Source: Conexibacteraceae bacterium
GTDB lineage: Bacteria > Actinomycetota > Thermoleophilia > Solirubrobacterales > Solirubrobacteraceae
DNA length: 5,217 bases
Direction: 5' to 3'
Assembly (NCBI GenBank): GCA_009785395.1
Contig: WQWK01000164.1
Span: 1-5,217 of the forward strand
Shown: positions 1 to 5,217 of the stretch, piece after piece
Layout: each line of letters opens with the position of its first letter
Position numbering within the stretch: the stretch's first letter is position 1
The notes under the pieces: generated by a model
Databases searched by the model: none
Seen by the model: the letters and a program-made list of their open reading frames with translations, nothing else
Told to the model about the DNA's origin: nothing
Program-made: the position numbers and the translations under genes

Positions 1-455
1 AGGCCTACCGCGGGATCGACTGGAACACGGTCATCCTGATCGGGGCGATGATCGCCCCCGCCGTCGCGCTGACCAAGACCGGCGCGGCGCACTGGGTCGC
101 CGACCAGTTGGTCGACGCGCTTGGCGGGGCCGGCCCGCACGTGTACCTGGCGGGCCTGTTCGTGATCGCGGCCGCGATCAGCCAGGCGATCTCAAACACC
201 TCCACGGCGCTCGTGATGATGCCGATCGCGATCGCCACGGCGGCGGAGGTGCACGTCGCGCCGCTGCCGCTGATGCTCGGCGTGGCGAGCGGCGCCAGTG
301 CCTCGTTCCTCACCCCATTCTCCAACGGGGTGAGCCTGATGGTCTACGGCCCCGGTGGATACAGATTCGGTGACTTCTGGCGCCTGGGCCTGCCCGTCCT
401 GATCTGGACGATGGCCGTGACGGTGTTCATCGTCCCGCTCTACTGGCACTTCTGA
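1..455 (+). CDS. DASS/SLC13-family anion transporter, C-terminal fragment
   Basis: The frame is open from the window edge (first full codon at 3) and ends at TGA 453-455, so only about the last 150 residues are present. Hydrophobic stretches support about four membrane segments. The motif ISNTSTALVMMPIA, with Ser-Asn-Thr at 192-200, matches the SNT hairpin signature that binds sodium and substrate in the second half of divalent anion:Na+ symporters (DASS/SLC13). It is followed by SFLTPF and by MVYGPGGYRFGDF, a typical C-terminal block of the YfbS-like branch. By family, the protein is an inner-membrane carrier for sulfate, dicarboxylates or a similar anion; the substrate cannot be told from the fragment. 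The usual TP-x-x-x-x-Asn element reads TPFSNGVSL here, with Ser where I expect Asn. The family call is firm; the specificity is open. Confidence 0.85.
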   Translation, partial: AYRGIDWNTVILIGAMIAPAVALTKTGAAHWVADQLVDALGGAGPHVYLAGLFVIAAAISQAISNTSTALVMMPIAIATAAEVHVAPLPLMLGVASGASASFLTPFSNGVSLMVYGPGGYRFGDFWRLGLPVLIWTMAVTVFIVPLYWHF

Positions 456-465
456 GGCGCCGCTG

Positions 466-497
466 GATGGCGGCGGGCCAGCGGGCCCACCGCCATC
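466..497. terminator. Strong hairpin between convergent genes, probable bidirectional terminator
   Basis: Bases 466-473 pair with 490-497 (8 bp), then comes one C/A mismatch (474/489), then 475-479 pair with 484-488 (5 bp), with the AGCG loop at 480-483. The hairpin starts 10 nt after the transporter stop codon and ends 12 nt after the stop of the leftward gene, where a shared terminator is expected. Neither side has a T-tract, as is common in high-GC actinobacteria. The structure is read directly; termination is inferred. Confidence 0.6.
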
Positions 498-509
498 ACC
501 AACGCGCTG

Positions 510-1793
510 CTAGCGGCGGTCCTGATCCTCCGGGAGGAACAGGAGCGACTGCGGCGTGAACGACGTCACGCCGCTCACGCCCAGCTGGGTGATCGTGCCC
601 GTGTATGGGTCGATCTGGCCGAGGTAGTTGGCCGGGAAGCCCGGAGCCGGGCAGGTCGCGGGTGCGCTGTTGGCGTTGCACGGGGTCACTGCTGCGACCT
701 CCGAGCCACGCACGAACGGCCCGGTCACCGTGTCGATCTGGTTGTTGCCGTTGTCGACCGCGTAGAGCGTGCCCTCGTGGCCGCTGGGCCAGACGGTGTC
801 ATCGATCGACGCGGACAGGTTCAGCACCGCCAGCGGCTTGTTCTCGCCGCGGAAGAAGATCTGCTGGAGATCTCCCTGGCTGTCGAGCATGAAATCGCCG
901 GCGAAGCGATCGGCGTAGTCCGGCACGACCGAGGACGAGTCCGGGTCGGTCAGGGCGAGGTTGACGGTTGCGCCGAAGTTGGTCGCGTTCGTGTTCGCCA
1001 CCACCGCCGGGTCGCCGTCGCTGTAGAGGCCCTCCGTGTAGGCCATGTCGTTGGCCGGGTCGAGCTTGACGACGTACACGGCCGGGGAGGCCGCAAGCGA
1101 CGCCGGGGTGCCCGACGTGCCGGGGGCGGAGGCGCTGGCCAGGATCACGCCGTGGTAGATCGTGATCGCGTCCGTGCCGCCGTCGTGCGGCAGTGCCTCG
1201 GCGTACTGGTAGTGGACCGGGGTCGAGCCGGTGGTCGGATCGATCGTGTAGAGGCTCGAGTTGGCGTCCTCGTTGGCGGTCGCGATCAGCTGGCCGATCT
1301 CCGGGTCGGCGGTGAGACCGTCGACCTTGCCGGTCACATCCCACTGCGTGACCTCGGTGCCGTCATGGTTGAACTCGACGATCGTGCTGTCGAGGTTGCC
1401 GCTGCTGCTCGCCTGCCCCTGCGGGCCGACGCCGTTCTGGAAGGCGACGAAGATGTGCCCGCCCAGATAGGTGATGTCGTCCGGGCTCGAGAGGGCCTCG
1501 CTGCCGCCGCCCGCGAGCTGATGCGTCAGCGTCGCGCCGTTGACGAGCACGCTCGCCGTGAACTGCGCGCCGCTGGACGGTGCGCCGCTCGTGGGTGCGC
1601 CGGCGCCCGTGTGCTCGTGATGACGCGGGTGGGCGTGGTGACGGCTGTGATGCCGGGCGTGATGCTTGCTGTGATGCTTGCTGTGGTGGTGGCTGTGCGC
1701 CGAGGCGCCGGCAGCCGTTCCGAGCGCCACCAGACCGGTGGCAGCCACCGCTGTGGTGGCCGCGAGGAACCGCCCTCGCATGATGCTTCCCAT
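510..1793 (-). CDS. Secreted beta-propeller-like protein with His-rich N-terminal linker
   Basis: This 427-residue protein has a signal peptide: Arg6/Arg8, a hydrophobic core at about 9-29 and an ASA/HS cleavage site after residue 32. Residues 33-61 hold 16 histidines, mostly as S/A-K/R-H-H tetrapeptides. A Thr/Ser/Gly/Ala/Pro spacer follows. The rest (about 80-425) is beta-rich, with blade-like strands such as DDITYLGGHIFVAF, GQLIATANEDANSSLYTIDP, GTLYAVDNGNNQIDTVTGPF and YLGQIDPYTGTITQLG, as in NHL/YncE-type propellers. Cys372 and Cys381 could form a disulfide outside the cell. The ATG at 1793 is chosen because AGGAGA lies at 1801-1806; Met5 is a weaker alternative. The sequence looks like a conserved actinobacterial exported family of unknown function. 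The His tract suggests metal binding (Zn, Cu or Ni), which is inference. No LPXTG anchor or lipobox is visible, so it is probably released. It is transcribed divergently from the ECF sigma operon. Confidence 0.8.
   Translation of the reverse strand: MGSIMRGRFLAATTAVAATGLVALGTAAGASAHSHHHSKHHSKHHARHHSRHHAHPRHHEHTGAGAPTSGAPSSGAQFTASVLVNGATLTHQLAGGGSEALSSPDDITYLGGHIFVAFQNGVGPQGQASSSGNLDSTIVEFNHDGTEVTQWDVTGKVDGLTADPEIGQLIATANEDANSSLYTIDPTTGSTPVHYQYAEALPHDGGTDAITIYHGVILASASAPGTSGTPASLAASPAVYVVKLDPANDMAYTEGLYSDGDPAVVANTNATNFGATVNLALTDPDSSSVVPDYADRFAGDFMLDSQGDLQQIFFRGENKPLAVLNLSASIDDTVWPSGHEGTLYAVDNGNNQIDTVTGPFVRGSEVAAVTPCNANSAPATCPAPGFPANYLGQIDPYTGTITQLGVSGVTSFTPQSLLFLPEDQDRR
1635..1694. repeat. 12-bp coding tandem repeat for His-His tetrapeptides
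   Basis: Five contiguous 12-bp units (1635, 1647, 1659, 1671 and 1683) sit in frame in the secreted protein gene. The units at 1659-1670 and 1671-1682 are identical (gtgatgcttgct on the plus strand) and the others are diverged. Read on the minus strand they encode SHHH, SKHH, SKHH, ARHH and SRHH. The two perfect copies suggest recent duplication or slippage, so the tract may vary in length between strains. Confidence 0.85.
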
Positions 1794-1800
1794 CTTCGTT

Positions 1801-1806
1801 TCTCCT
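1801..1806 (-). promoter_or_regulatory. Shine-Dalgarno of the secreted His-rich protein
   Basis: On the minus strand this reads AGGAGA, with 7 nt between it and the ATG at 1793. It is a near-ideal ribosome binding site and fixes that start over the in-frame Met four codons later. No convincing promoter hexamers were found upstream of it between 1807 and 2000. Confidence 0.75.
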
Positions 1807-1963
1807 GTCGTACTTGGTTCACGTCCCGGTCGGTGGCAGCCGCCGCCCCATCGCGCGGCCTGAAACGGGTCGATAGCCAGCAGACGTTAATCCCGAGTAT
1901 TGGGCGACTGTGTGTACTAAATGTGAACTTAGGCGCGCTGAAGGTCCCCGTTGCCGGCGGTGT

Positions 1964-1995
1964 GGGAACCCTTTTCTGCCCGCACGGGGTTATAT
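1964..1995 (+). promoter_or_regulatory. Candidate ECF-type promoter of the sigma factor gene
   Basis: GGGAACC at 1964-1970 is followed by 18 nt and then GTTATA at 1989-1994. This resembles the actinobacterial ECF promoter pattern of GGAA(C/T) at -35 and GTT at -10, as known for SigR/SigH-type regulons. A start 6-10 nt after GTT would fall at about 1998-2001, on or just before the ATG, giving a leaderless or nearly leaderless mRNA. This suggests autoregulation by the encoded sigma factor. The motif is seen; its use is inferred. Confidence 0.45.
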
Positions 1996-2000
1996 GAGGT

Positions 2001-2507
2001 ATGGACGATTACGACGCATTCGTCACCGCCAACGTCGCCCGCCTGGTGCAGACGGCCTACCTGATCACCTGGGACGCCGGCGAGGCGGAGGATCTGACGC
2101 AGGAATGCCTGCTGAAGGTCGCGCGGCGCTGGCCGCGAGTGAGCCGGATGCAGCACCCGGGTGCCTACGCGCGTCAGATCCTCGTCAACCTCGCCCTCGA
2201 CGATGCTCGTGACCGGGCGCGCAGGCGTGGCGAGCTTGAAAGCGCGAGCCCGGCGGTCACCGAGCAGACGGCCCGGGACGCGCTCGACGGCCTGGAGACG
2301 CGCGCCGAGCTGCTCGACGCGCTCGCGTGCCTGAACCCGCGGCAGCGGGCCGTGCTCGTCCTGCGCTACTTCAACGACTTGACAGAGGCCCAGACGGCTG
2401 AGGTGCTCGGCTGCTCGCCGGGGACCGTCAAGAGCAACACCTCGCGCGGACTCGCGCGGCTGCGCGAGGTGCTCGCACCCATCCCCAACACGACACGGGA
2501 GTTCTGA
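2001..2507 (+). CDS. ECF RNA polymerase sigma factor, SigE-family type
   Basis: This 168-residue protein has the two-domain ECF architecture. Region 2 spans about 7-77: TAYLITWDAGEAEDLTQECL (18-37) is the conserved core-binding helix, and the Trp44/Tyr56 and RQILVNLALDDAR segments follow as the -10 recognition part. A variable linker covers about 78-100. Region 4 spans about 101-158, with LNPRQRAVLVLRYFNDLTEA and the helix-turn-helix AEVLGCSPGTVKSNTSRGLA that reads the -35 element. There is no region 3 and no C-terminal extension, so the length is normal. It directs RNA polymerase to a stress or envelope regulon. The start abuts GAGGT with no spacing, a poor Shine-Dalgarno; with the promoter just upstream this suggests a leaderless mRNA. 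Later in-frame starts would cut into region 2. The next gene starts 5 nt after the stop, so the two are probably co-transcribed. Confidence 0.93.
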   Translation: MDDYDAFVTANVARLVQTAYLITWDAGEAEDLTQECLLKVARRWPRVSRMQHPGAYARQILVNLALDDARDRARRRGELESASPAVTEQTARDALDGLETRAELLDALACLNPRQRAVLVLRYFNDLTEAQTAEVLGCSPGTVKSNTSRGLARLREVLAPIPNTTREF

Positions 2508-2512
2508 AAGTC

Positions 2513-3355
2513 ATGCCCGATCAACTCGAAGAGCACCTGCGCGACGCCTTCTCATACCGTGCCGCGCAACTCGATCCAGACTCGATCGCGCGCCTCAGCG
2601 CGATCGACTATCGCCCCCGCCGGCGGCGGATCAGGCGGGCCCCCGCATTCGGGGCGCTCGGCCTCACCGGCGCCGCGGCCGCCGCGGCCGGCGTCATCGT
2701 CGCCCTCGGCTCGAGCGCCGCGCCCGCCTTCGCCGGGTGGCAGGCGACCCCCACAAAGCCGGCGCCGAGTCAGGTCAGCCGGGCGATCCAGAACTGCGGC
2801 CAGAACATGGGCAGCCCCGTCCTGACGGATTCGCGCGGTCCCTACACGGCCGCGATCTACGACAACGGCAACACCAGCAGCGTCTGCCTCGGCGGCAACG
2901 GGATCTCGATGTCGTCGACATCAACCTCCGCGACCCCGGTCAGCGTCGCGCCCGGTCAGATCCAGGCCGGTGGCGGCGGTCAGCGTGACTCCGCCGGCAA
3001 CGCGCTGACGCTCGCCGACGGCCACATCGGCGCCGGGGTCACCGCGGTCACGATCGACCTCAGCGACGGCAGCTCGGTGCAGGCGACGGTCAGCAACGGC
3101 TGGTACATGGCGTGGTGGCCGGGGAGCGTCACCGCGGCGAAGGCTGAGGTCACGACCGCCTCCGGGACGAACACGATCACGTTCCCGTCAGCGCCGGCCA
3201 TGACCTGCCCCTCCGGCTCCAGCAACTGCTCGGTTGGCTATGGCTACGGCGGCGGCCCCGGCGCGGGCGTCCGCCAGAACGCGACCCAGAGCGACAGCGT
3301 GACCCAGGGCCGCGCGCACGGCAGCTCCGGCTCCGCCAACAGCCCCTCGAAGTAG
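2513..3355 (+). CDS. Single-pass membrane protein, putative regulator (anti-sigma-like) of the adjacent ECF sigma factor
   Basis: The 280 residues fall into four parts. A short cytoplasmic part (1-33) is predicted helical, with the segment LEEHLRDAFSYRAAQL. An arginine cluster (34-42, RPRRRRIRR) precedes an Ala/Gly-rich membrane segment at about 43-66. An exported region of about 210 residues ends in a Gly/Tyr- then Ser/Asn-rich tail. The exported part has four cysteines (95, 125, 232, 239), which could form two disulfides, and a distinctive GWYMAWWPG motif at 196-204 after a DLSDGSSVQATVSN strand pair. AFA/G at 72-75 resembles a signal peptidase site, so release from the membrane is an alternative. 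Position directly behind the sigma gene, topology and the small cytoplasmic part fit an anti-sigma factor. However, no HxxxCxxC zinc motif is present, so the role rests mainly on context. GGGAG at 2497-2501 is the probable, somewhat distant ribosome binding site. Confidence 0.75.
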   Translation: MPDQLEEHLRDAFSYRAAQLDPDSIARLSAIDYRPRRRRIRRAPAFGALGLTGAAAAAAGVIVALGSSAAPAFAGWQATPTKPAPSQVSRAIQNCGQNMGSPVLTDSRGPYTAAIYDNGNTSSVCLGGNGISMSSTSTSATPVSVAPGQIQAGGGGQRDSAGNALTLADGHIGAGVTAVTIDLSDGSSVQATVSNGWYMAWWPGSVTAAKAEVTTASGTNTITFPSAPAMTCPSGSSNCSVGYGYGGGPGAGVRQNATQSDSVTQGRAHGSSGSANSPSK

Positions 3356-3363
3356 CGCCTCAC

Positions 3364-3396
3364 CTTCTGGGGTGGCCCGCGTGGCCACCCCAGAAG
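3364..3396. terminator. Perfect 14-bp hairpin ending the sigma factor operon
   Basis: Bases 3364-3377 (CTTCTGGGGTGGCC) pair without mismatch with 3383-3396, around the 5-nt loop CGCGT. The hairpin begins 8 nt after the stop codon of the membrane protein gene. No T-run follows, so it would act as a U-less terminator or as a 3'-end stabiliser. It lies just upstream of the next gene's candidate promoter and insulates the two units. Confidence 0.65.
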
Positions 3397-3409
3397 CCCG
3401 GCCGGCCCG

Positions 3410-3415
3410 TATCCT
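3410..3415 (+). promoter_or_regulatory. Candidate -10 element for a leaderless oxidoreductase transcript
   Basis: TATCCT (TANNNT pattern) ends 6 nt before the ATG at 3422, so a start on that A would place it exactly at -12 to -7. No Shine-Dalgarno precedes the ATG; the intervening bases are gccccc. No good -35 is seen, since that position falls inside the hairpin's right arm. Leaderless genes are common in actinobacteria. Confidence 0.4.
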
Positions 3416-3421
3416 GCCCCC

Positions 3422-4474
3422 ATGTCCGAGCGGAGCGTCGCGATCATCGGCTACGGCCTCGCCGGGCGGGTCTTCCACGCACCGCTGGTGGCGGCGACCG
3501 AGGGCCTGCGCGTCGCGGCGATCGTGACGAGCAACCCCGAGCGCCGACGCCAGGCGGCCGCCGAGCATCCTGACGCGAAGCTCTACGACTCCGCCGAGGA
3601 TCTCTTCAACGACGCCGCCACGCTCGACGCGGTCGTGATCGCGACGTCCAACGAGGTGCACGCGCCGCTGAGCATGGCGGCGATCGACAGCGGGCTGGCG
3701 GTGGTGGTCGACAAGCCGCTGGCGCTGAACTCGGCCGAGGCGACCGCGATGGTGGAGCACGCCGAGCGCGCCGGCGGCCTGCTGACGGTCTTCCAGAACC
3801 GCCGCTGGGACTCCGACCAGCTGACGCTCGCGGCGCTGATCGCCGACGGCAGCCTCGGCGACGTCCTGCGCTACGAGTCGCGCTTCGAGCGCTGGCGTCC
3901 GGAGCCCCGCGCCGACGGGTGGCGCGAGCGGCTCGCGCCCGAGCAGGGCGGCGGGCTGCTGCTCGATCTCGGCAGCCACCTGGTCGACCAGGCGCTGCAT
4001 CTGTTCGGCCCTGTCAAGTCCGTGTACGCGGAGATCGACCACCGCCGGGGCCTGCCGGCCGACGACGACGTCTTCATCGCGCTCGCCCACGAGTCCGGCG
4101 TGATCAGCCATCTGCACGCCTCCGCGGTTACAGCCGCGCCCGGCCCGCGCCTGCGCGTGCTCGGCAGCAGGGCCGCGCTGCTGGTCCGCGACCTTGACAC
4201 CCAGGAGGACCGCCTGCGGGCGGGCGAGCGGCCGGACACGGTCAGCGACTGGGGCGCCTGGCCCGAGCACGCGCGTCCGCGCCTGATCGCCGGCGACCAG
4301 AGCGTGCCGCTGCCGGGCCGGCCCGGCGACTGGGGGGCCTACTACGCGCTGTTCGCGGCCGCGCTCGACGGCGCCGGCCCGCCGCCGGTCGACCCGCGCG
4401 ACGCGATCCGGACGCTGCGTGTGCTCGAGGCCGCTCGCCAGAGCGCCGAGCAGCGTCTCAGCGTGTGTGAGTGA
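3422..4474 (+). CDS. Gfo/Idh/MocA-family oxidoreductase, YdgJ/IolW-like (possible scyllo-inositol dehydrogenase)
   Basis: This 350-residue NAD(P)-dependent sugar or polyol dehydrogenase is of normal family length. The N-terminal Rossmann fold (about 4-120) opens with IIGYGLAGRVFHAPL, with the dinucleotide-binding glycines at 10, 12 and 15. VVVDKPLAL supplies the catalytic Lys98. VFQNRRWDSDQLTL (123-136) is characteristic of the E. coli YdgJ / B. subtilis IolW branch, which is also where DKP replaces the usual EKP. The C-terminal substrate domain has GGGLLLDLGSHLVDQALHLFG with Asp182 and catalytic His186, then LRVLGSRAALLVRDLDTQEDRL, and PGDWGAYYALFAAALDG near the end. Members of this branch interconvert scyllo-inositol and its keto form; the substrate here is inferred. 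There is no ribosome binding site, so translation is probably leaderless. The 3' end overlaps the convergent SIS gene by 17 bp. Confidence 0.92.
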   Translation: MSERSVAIIGYGLAGRVFHAPLVAATEGLRVAAIVTSNPERRRQAAAEHPDAKLYDSAEDLFNDAATLDAVVIATSNEVHAPLSMAAIDSGLAVVVDKPLALNSAEATAMVEHAERAGGLLTVFQNRRWDSDQLTLAALIADGSLGDVLRYESRFERWRPEPRADGWRERLAPEQGGGLLLDLGSHLVDQALHLFGPVKSVYAEIDHRRGLPADDDVFIALAHESGVISHLHASAVTAAPGPRLRVLGSRAALLVRDLDTQEDRLRAGERPDTVSDWGAWPEHARPRLIAGDQSVPLPGRPGDWGAYYALFAAALDGAGPPPVDPRDAIRTLRVLEAARQSAEQRLSVCE

Positions 4475-5217
4475 CCTTGGCGAGCCCGCGCGGGCGGTCA
4501 GGGTCGAGGCCGCGGTCGAGCGCGATGCGCCAGGCGAGGCGCTGGAGCGGCAGGATCTCGAGGAGCGGGTGCAGCTGCTCGGGTAGGCCCTCGGCGGCGA
4601 TCGGCAGGCCGTCGGCGTCGCCGACGCGCAGGACGTGCGCTTCGAGCTCGGCCAGCCGCGCCAGCGCCGGCGCCATCGCGTCGCCGCCGCGGCCCGGGGA
4701 GGTCACGGCGATCACCGGGACCGAGCGGTCGATCATCGCCAGCGGCCCGTGCAGCAGGTCGGCCCCGGAGAACGCCATCGCGCTCACGTAGCTCGTCTCC
4801 ATCAGCTTCAGCGCCGCCTCGCGCGCGGTCGCGTACGAGTAGCCGCGGGCGGTCAGCACCAGCCGCTCGGCGTAACGGAAGCGGGCCGCGATCTGCTCGA
4901 GCCGGTCAGCGGGCGTCAGCGCCAGGGTTTGAGCCGCCGCCTCGGGCAGCCTCGCCGCGGCTTCGGCTGCCCGGTCTCCAGCGAACAGCAGGTACAGCGA
5001 GAGCAGCTGCGCCGTGTAGGACTTGGTCGCCGCGACGGCGCGCTCGGCGCCGGCGTGCACGTCGACTGCGATCTCGGCGGCCTGGGCCAGCGGCGAGTCG
5101 ATCGCGTTGGTGACCGCCAGCGTGAGCGCGCCGCGTGCGCGGGCGACGCTGAGCGAGTCGACGAGGTCGGGCGAGCGGCCCGACTGGCTGACCGCGACGA
5201 ACAGCACCCCGGTCATG
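4458..5217 (-). CDS. SIS-domain sugar-phosphate isomerase/deaminase (GlmS/AgaS-like), N-terminus outside window
   Basis: The visible 252 residues (numbered from the Met codon 5214-5216) cover the end of the first SIS domain and all of the second. The Met is internal: SQSGRSPDLV (10-19) is the phosphosugar-binding loop, and roughly 80-100 residues normally precede it. ATKSYTAQL (63-71) follows. In the second domain, ARGYSYATAREAALKLMETS leads to SGADLLHGPLAMI, then VIAVTSPGRGG and the C-terminal LAKVTHTR. Aligned with the E. coli GlmS isomerase domain, Lys137, Glu140, His156 and Lys247 match its Lys485, Glu488, His504 and Lys603, so aldose-ketose chemistry is probably retained. His493 of GlmS is Ser145 here. 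Similar stand-alone SIS proteins include glucosamine-6-phosphate deaminases (NagB-II) and AgaS. No glutaminase domain is visible, but the missing N-terminus prevents excluding one. The stop is TGA at 4458-4460. Confidence 0.88.
   Translation of the reverse strand, partial: MTGVLFVAVSQSGRSPDLVDSLSVARARGALTLAVTNAIDSPLAQAAEIAVDVHAGAERAVAATKSYTAQLLSLYLLFAGDRAAEAAARLPEAAAQTLALTPADRLEQIAARFRYAERLVLTARGYSYATAREAALKLMETSYVSAMAFSGADLLHGPLAMIDRSVPVIAVTSPGRGGDAMAPALARLAELEAHVLRVGDADGLPIAAEGLPEQLHPLLEILPLQRLAWRIALDRGLDPDRPRGLAKVTHTR

Larger units (their letters stand above)
1794..2000. other. Divergent intergenic region
   Basis: The 207 bp between the divergent secreted protein gene and the sigma gene are less GC-rich in the middle (about 1880-1935) than the flanks, as expected for a promoter region. 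Apart from the Shine-Dalgarno at 1801-1806 and the ECF-like promoter at 1964-1995, I see only a weak imperfect palindrome, CTAA-N8-TTAG, at 1917-1932. No small gene with a ribosome binding site is supported here. Confidence 0.6.

Noticed and set aside
777..1997. 406-codon plus-strand open frame opposite the secreted protein gene
   Set aside because: Its product is a Val/Arg/Gly/Asp-rich composition with no domain, the usual antisense shadow of a GC-rich gene; the opposite strand has a signal peptide, a ribosome binding site and propeller-like strands.
1910..2212. Cys/Arg-rich plus-strand open frame overlapping the sigma gene start
   Set aside because: It lacks a ribosome binding site and runs out of frame through the sigma gene; the opening CTKCELRRAEGPRCRRCG looks zinc-finger-like only by chance.
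2379..2384. Perfect TTGACA -35 hexamer inside the sigma gene
   Set aside because: No -10 element lies at suitable spacing; the bases encode the conserved Asp-Leu-Thr of region 4.
3710..3718. DKP in place of the EKP motif of the Gfo/Idh/MocA family
   Set aside because: DKP is normal for the YdgJ/IolW branch, which the NRRWDSD motif also supports, so it is not an active-site defect.
3188..4270. 360-codon minus-strand open frame opposite the oxidoreductase
   Set aside because: The sequence is Arg/Val/Ala/Gly-rich without motifs, and the plus strand encodes an unmistakable Gfo/Idh/MocA enzyme.
5214..5216. ATG at the window edge as the start of the SIS gene
   Set aside because: The SQSG loop follows only nine residues later, whereas the first SIS domain needs many more residues before it, so this Met is internal and the gene is cut by the window.

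Overview
The window is very GC-rich, with strong G/C bias at third codon positions and large spurious open frames opposite real genes. It carries a SigE-type ECF sigma factor and Ala/Gly-rich secreted proteins. This points to a high-GC actinobacterium. The flavour of the proteins recalls Thermoleophilia/Solirubrobacterales, but that is inference from style, not a database match.

Layout: (1) 1-455 (+), the 3' end of a DASS/SLC13-family anion transporter. (2) 466-497, a strong hairpin between convergent genes. (3) 510-1793 (-), a secreted beta-propeller-like protein with a signal peptide and a histidine-rich linker built on a 12-bp tandem repeat. (4) 1794-2000, a divergent intergenic region with a clear Shine-Dalgarno for the leftward gene and an ECF-like promoter abutting the rightward gene. 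(5) 2001-2507 and 2513-3355 (+), an ECF sigma factor followed 5 nt later by a single-pass membrane protein with an exported domain, probably its regulator. (6) 3364-3396, a perfect 14-bp hairpin. (7) 3422-4474 (+), a Gfo/Idh/MocA oxidoreductase of the YdgJ/IolW type. (8) 4458-5217 (-), the C-terminal part of a GlmS/AgaS-like SIS-domain sugar-phosphate isomerase or deaminase. It overlaps the oxidoreductase tail to tail by 17 bp and runs out of the window.

How they fit together: the sigma factor and its membrane partner look like one cell-envelope signalling operon, possibly autoregulated. The secreted His-rich protein is divergent from it and may or may not be a target; no matching promoter was found on its side. 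The oxidoreductase and SIS protein are both sugar-metabolism families, but they are convergent and therefore not an operon. I found no CRISPR array, transposon, tRNA or rRNA. The least explained parts are the sigma-factor partner, which lacks a classical zinc anti-sigma motif, and the secreted His-rich propeller.
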